64,000 bases of DNA from Lavandula angustifolia (taxonomy: Eukaryota > Streptophyta > Magnoliopsida > Lamiales > Lamiaceae): NCBI GenBank assembly GCA_028984105.1, contig CM054813.1, forward strand, positions 9,866,681 through 9,930,680. The letters are read 5' to 3'. The translations under genes were made by a program, and so were the position numbers. Below, piece by piece: positions 60,698 to 64,000 of this stretch (positions are counted from its first letter, which is position 1; every line of letters starts with the position of its first letter). A model generated the notes under the pieces. That model had not been told where the DNA came from, did no database searches, and saw only the letters and a program-made list of their open reading frames with translations.

Positions 60698-62725
60698 TGT
60701 AACGCCCCGAAATTTTTAATATAAAATACACTGTATATCTATTCATGCATGTTATCAAGTGTTTTAGTTCTGTAAGTCGCGCCCTAGAAATTTAAATGAA
60801 AATTAAAGCATTTATCATATTTGTCATTAAATCATTTTTGTTATGTAAATTTATTTTGAACTTTGAATGTGTTTATTTATATCATATTATGATTATATTG
60901 TTTATTGTTGAGATATAAATCATGTTAGAATTATGAGATAAGAATAATATTTATTTATTTCGGATTTTCTAAACCTACTAGGATTAATAAAAGGATATAA
61001 TATTTATTATTGTATTAAGTTATTAGGAGAAAATTTTGTATTATATTTTATGATTAAAATAGATATTTTTTGTGTGATATTCATGTTTTAGGATTAGTTT
61101 TAATTGTGTCAATATCCTAATTCAACTATGATTGAATCTCTTATGTAGTAAGTGATAGAATAAATTATATATAAAAGATAAAAGGACGAAAATAAATATG
61201 GATTAAATATATTTGATACCTTATATGATTAGGAATCTTTAGATAAAATACACCCTTAGTCGTCCATAATTTAGTTTCACATTAGATTTTCGAAAATCTG
61301 CCAGCATATCTGCGAAATGTTTCAAGAATTATTTACACATCTTTCCGTCGTCATATCGTTGTGAAAATTTAGGATCGTATTACTAGGTTTGTCTAGTATA
61401 CTCCATTAAGTTTTTAGAATTTTACAAGCATGATAAGAGTTTGTTAAAAATTATTCTTCGTAACCTGCCAGTTTTTGACAGCATGTTCATGAGCTTGAAA
61501 GAAAAATTATTTTCCATGTTTTCTTTACAATGTTTTCGATCATGCTAAATTTTAATAGGATATAATATATGTTAGGTCACTCATGTTAAAAATATATAAT
61601 TTTTAGGATACATTTACTATTTATTTGTTAATTTGTTTCTTGATGTGTCAAATTATTTTGTCAACATGCATGTAGATTGAAAAACAAAACTTTTCATGTT
61701 ACTATTAAATAAATTCTTGATCATTATAAGTTTTATTGTGATGAAATATGTATTATGTTGTTCATGTTAGAGATCTATAAGTTTTAGGACAAAACATTCA
61801 TGATTTCCTTAATTTATTTTATGAATTGCCGAATTACTCAATGCATGAATGAATTGTAAAAAGAGGTAAGATTGTGTTTAATATACTTAAGATTATTACT
61901 ATGTTAAATCGTTAAAAATGCATGTTAATAAGTAGATTATGTATAATATACATTGTTTGATTATTATGATCTATTTGTATTTATGAATTATTGAAATTAT
62001 TGATGCATGCATGACATTCCATGTGGAGTTATTAAGATAAATTTCCATGTATAGGATCGGCGAGCAAGACTTAATCATTTGATATCCATAGTTTTTCATT
62101 CAAAATCAAGGTTAAGGTAGGGAAGTATTCCTACACTATATTTATCATTATTATATTTTATGCTCGATATTTATGAGTTAATGCCAGACATGATAAGGAA
62201 GGATCGAAGTTGATCTACGATCGGAGTTGATCGGTACAAAGGTTTACGGTCGAAGTTGACCGTGGTCGAAGTTGATCCGTTTTAAATGATAGAGTCGAAG
62301 TTGACTCGGTGGTCTGTGTGACTACGTAATTCTTATATGTTCTAATTTTCCATAGTATATTGGTATATTATATAGTTCTGGATAAGTGTATTTCCCAACT
62401 CATCCCTATCATTTTAACATTTTTCAGGAAATGGTTAGACCGATGCGTAGAGGTGTTGGTGGTGATGGTCACACGATGAAGGATTTATGAAACTCATTAT
62501 TGCATTAAACTAGTTTTTATCATGAACTATGCGTCTTCTTTCTGTTTTTATTTTCGAGAACTAATAGTTGCATTTGCTTTTATTTTACTTAAGACTTTCA
62601 CTAAGTATGAAATTAACATGAGTTTTTCAATGATTCTTTTCCATGAATTTTTTTTGAAAGAATTGAAATACATGTTAAGTATGAAGTAGCGTCCCTAGTT
62701 AAGTTTTGAAAATTGGGGCGTTACA
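60698..62725 (+). repeat. LTR 5 (original 3' LTR)
   Basis: 2028 bp. Its first ~270 bp matches LTRs 2-4; beyond that it differs by scattered substitutions and small indels (CGGATTTTCTAAACCTACT, ATTCATGTTTTAGGATTAG). A deletion removes the TATAAATA box near 61240, and an extra GTCGAAGTTGACCGTG-type unit lies near 62250. The substitutions here look like ordinary ageing, unlike the CAG/CTG-centred differences between the inner units. Confidence 0.93.
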
Positions 62726-62730
62726 GTGAT
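62726..62730. repeat. 5-bp target site duplication, right copy (Gypsy array)
   Basis: GTGAT directly after the last LTR, equal to 37162-37166. Confidence 0.93.
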
Positions 62731-62925
62731 CAATAAACCGTGAGTCTTAGCTAGCCTTCGGATAAGACCTCGATCAAGGGGCTTGTAGAAATGAGCATCC
62801 GCAACCGTTACCCGTAGTCCGTGTGGCTCGAGGATTGTAGTTGCTGCTAGACACCTCTGAACTGTTGTTCCATAGCCTAAGAGAGCAACTCTCTCCCCTT
62901 CAATCAAAATTCTACGTTCACCAAC
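62726..62925 (-). pseudogene. DXS: 1-Deoxy-D-xylulose-5-phosphate synthase, exon part (right of the retrotransposon)
   Basis: The minus-strand exon starts after an AG acceptor (62927-62926) and reads without a break through RRILIEGERVALLGYGTTVQ, GLRVTVADAHFYKPLDRGLI and LAKTHGLLIT, then is cut by the LTR. These are conserved C-terminal (transketolase-C) residues of plant DXS; the wording is closest to the type II (DXS2-like) group by eye. The frame resumes across the array at 37166. Upstream exons lie beyond the window. With 25.6 kb of opposite-strand retrotransposon in the exon, this allele should not make full-length DXS. Confidence 0.9.
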
Positions 62926-63170
62926 CTACAAGTTTGAGTTAGTTTGTAATCAATTAGGTTGATTTTTGTTACGAATTGTATTGCACACAAGAACAATCAA
63001 AAGAATATAAAAATGGTAAAATAAGAATTGAAAAGAGAACATATTTGCATGGTTCGATCAATGTGACCTACATTTAGGACCACACTAGAATCATTCCTCG
63101 CACTTACGGTTTATAATATCTTAGGTATTTATAGGCGGACCGAGGCAGGTCATGTGTGTGGGGGTCTATG
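62926..63170 (-). other. DXS intron sequence
   Basis: AT-rich sequence directly upstream of the DXS exon on the minus strand, with the acceptor at its low-coordinate end. No coding potential. Confidence 0.6.
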
Positions 63171-64000
63171 TGTTGGGATTTTGTATACTGGAAGCAAATT
63201 TTATGCTTGTATACAATGTGTGTTGTCCCTACCACTATTTTATTCTCATATCTGATAAATATATATTTGCACATGTTATCCTTTATCTTGTATAAAAGTT
63301 AGATTTGTGTGGTGTGTCGGGTATCACAGAAGACAACACAAATTGGTTGAACTGACAAGATATAAACAGTTATCACAGCTAAGACAACTTAAGGATAAGT
63401 TGTCGGTTTAAGCTGCAGTTTAGATAAGAAGTGGCTTGTCTTAGCTACTTGTCTTTACTAGTACACTTAAGGTGGTGTATTGACGGATCACAGTGAGATG
63501 TGTTTTCCTAACTGACCTTAGTGGAGAACCAAGATCTCGGTGACTTAGCTGGTCTTAAGCTTGGTAAGACTTCAGCTGAGTGCATTTGAATATCTATCAC
63601 TTTGACCTACTATGGTGAACGTCATCGCGACCGGATCTACGTATCTTGGGTGTCAGTAGTTATTTGTGGCTCAGGCTGGTTGTCTGTATCTTGCAGCCGT
63701 ATCCTAGTAAAATGGGTTGATAATATCCCCTGAGGAACTCGAAAGGATTAACACGCTAAACCCGGCCGGTTGATTAAGTTCAAGTGTGTTAATAAGGTCG
63801 AGTGGTACTACTCAGGAATATAAAATATTAATTAATTTAAGCTGTTGGTGAGCTTAATTAATTAACGGATATTTCTATCTTAAATACGGAGACCGATTAA
63901 GTATAAAATACAAGCCCTTGCTCAATTTGGGATAAAGGGGTAAGTCAGCACGGATTCTCTAGTGGAATGAATCTGTGTTTATTAATTAATTTTGCTCTAG
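63171..64000. mobile_element. Possible start of another LTR element (cut by window end)
   Basis: At 63171 the sequence changes to TGTTGGGATTTTGTATACTG, a TGTTGG-type start common in Ty1/Copia LTRs, followed by 800 bp of non-coding sequence of different composition from the DXS intron. No second end, primer site or coding region is visible before the window ends, so this is tentative. Confidence 0.35.

Larger units (their letters stand above)
37167..62725 (+). mobile_element. Tandem Ty3/Gypsy chromovirus-type array: five LTRs, four internal regions
   Basis: 25.56 kb arranged LTR-internal-LTR-internal-LTR-internal-LTR-internal-LTR with periods of 5883, 5878, 5885 and 5885 bp. LTRs are about 2.03 kb and end in TGTAAC...GTTACA. 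Internal regions are about 3.85 kb with a tRNA-iMet primer-binding site and a broken pol in the order protease, reverse transcriptase, RNase H, integrase, typical of Ty3/Gypsy. The residues and LTR ends resemble the Tekay/Del lineage, but the clade is inferred. gag is almost entirely absent. One 5-bp duplication (GTGAT) flanks the whole array and none flanks the inner units, so this is one insertion later expanded in place. It sits in a DXS exon, in the opposite orientation to that gene. Confidence 0.95.

Noticed and set aside
37167..62725. The tandem array as purely an assembly duplication
   Set aside because: Not adopted as the main reading: hybrid inner LTRs and unit-specific non-CAG/CTG variants (such as GGAATATTTTG in LTRs 3 and 4 only) are hard to get from simple duplication of one unit. 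Spanning reads are still needed.
1..64000. tRNA, rRNA or microRNA genes
   Set aside because: No cloverleaf, rRNA core or convincing miRNA hairpin was recognised by eye; long inverted repeats at 10.8 and 26.9 kb are transposon arms. A tRNAscan/Infernal run would settle this.

Overview
This is nuclear DNA from a flowering plant, almost certainly a eudicot. Genes have many introns with canonical GT-AG borders, intergenic DNA is AT-rich, and the products (chloroplast acyl carrier protein, RUNKEL, plastid-type DHQ-SDH, arabinogalactan protein, DUF3444 J-protein, DXS) are plant-specific. I cannot fix the species; an asterid is only an impression.

Layout. 1-78: last exon of a chloroplast acyl carrier protein gene (+). 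1390-1713: small GPI-anchored arabinogalactan protein (-). 2820-9331: complete ten-exon RUNKEL (Fused-type kinase-like) gene (-). 10847-12739: two neighbouring non-autonomous DNA transposons, one with long inverted ends around a gene-like core and one hAT element with an 8-bp target duplication. 13096-17258: complete eleven-exon bifunctional dehydroquinate dehydratase/shikimate dehydrogenase (+). 17583-23587: a 6.0-kb Mutator-like element (MULE) with a perfect 9-bp target duplication, a broken MuDR transposase, a broken Ulp1-like protease gene and arrays of a CCCGCTCG motif facing each other from its two ends. 24049-26175: intronless J-domain/DUF3444 protein (+). 26881-28015: a long-inverted-repeat element with an 11-bp flanking duplication and a smaller element nested in it. 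28314-33601: tandem-BRCT protein with an N-terminal SQ/TQ repeat (+). 34750-36417: U1 snRNP protein C (-), tail to tail with the BRCT gene. 36905 onward: a DXS-type gene (-), split by 25.6 kb of retrotransposon.

The dominant feature is 37167-62725: one Ty3/Gypsy chromovirus-type insertion expanded into five LTRs and four internal regions in tandem, flanked by a single GTGAT target duplication and sitting inside a DXS exon. The three inner LTRs start like the 3' LTR and continue like the 5' LTR, which is what unequal LTR-LTR crossover predicts. All four internal regions share the same gag loss and the same stop codons, so the element was dead before it was amplified. Most differences between units fall at CAG/CTG sites and often change length, which looks more like consensus-calling error at CHG-methylated cytosines than evolution. 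Some frame breaks in the MULE fit the same pattern.

The host genes are unrelated housekeeping genes (fatty-acid synthesis, cytokinesis, shikimate pathway, protein folding, DNA-damage response, splicing, plastid isoprenoids) and show no functional cluster. All reading frames and splice sites were worked out by eye, and no database search was possible.
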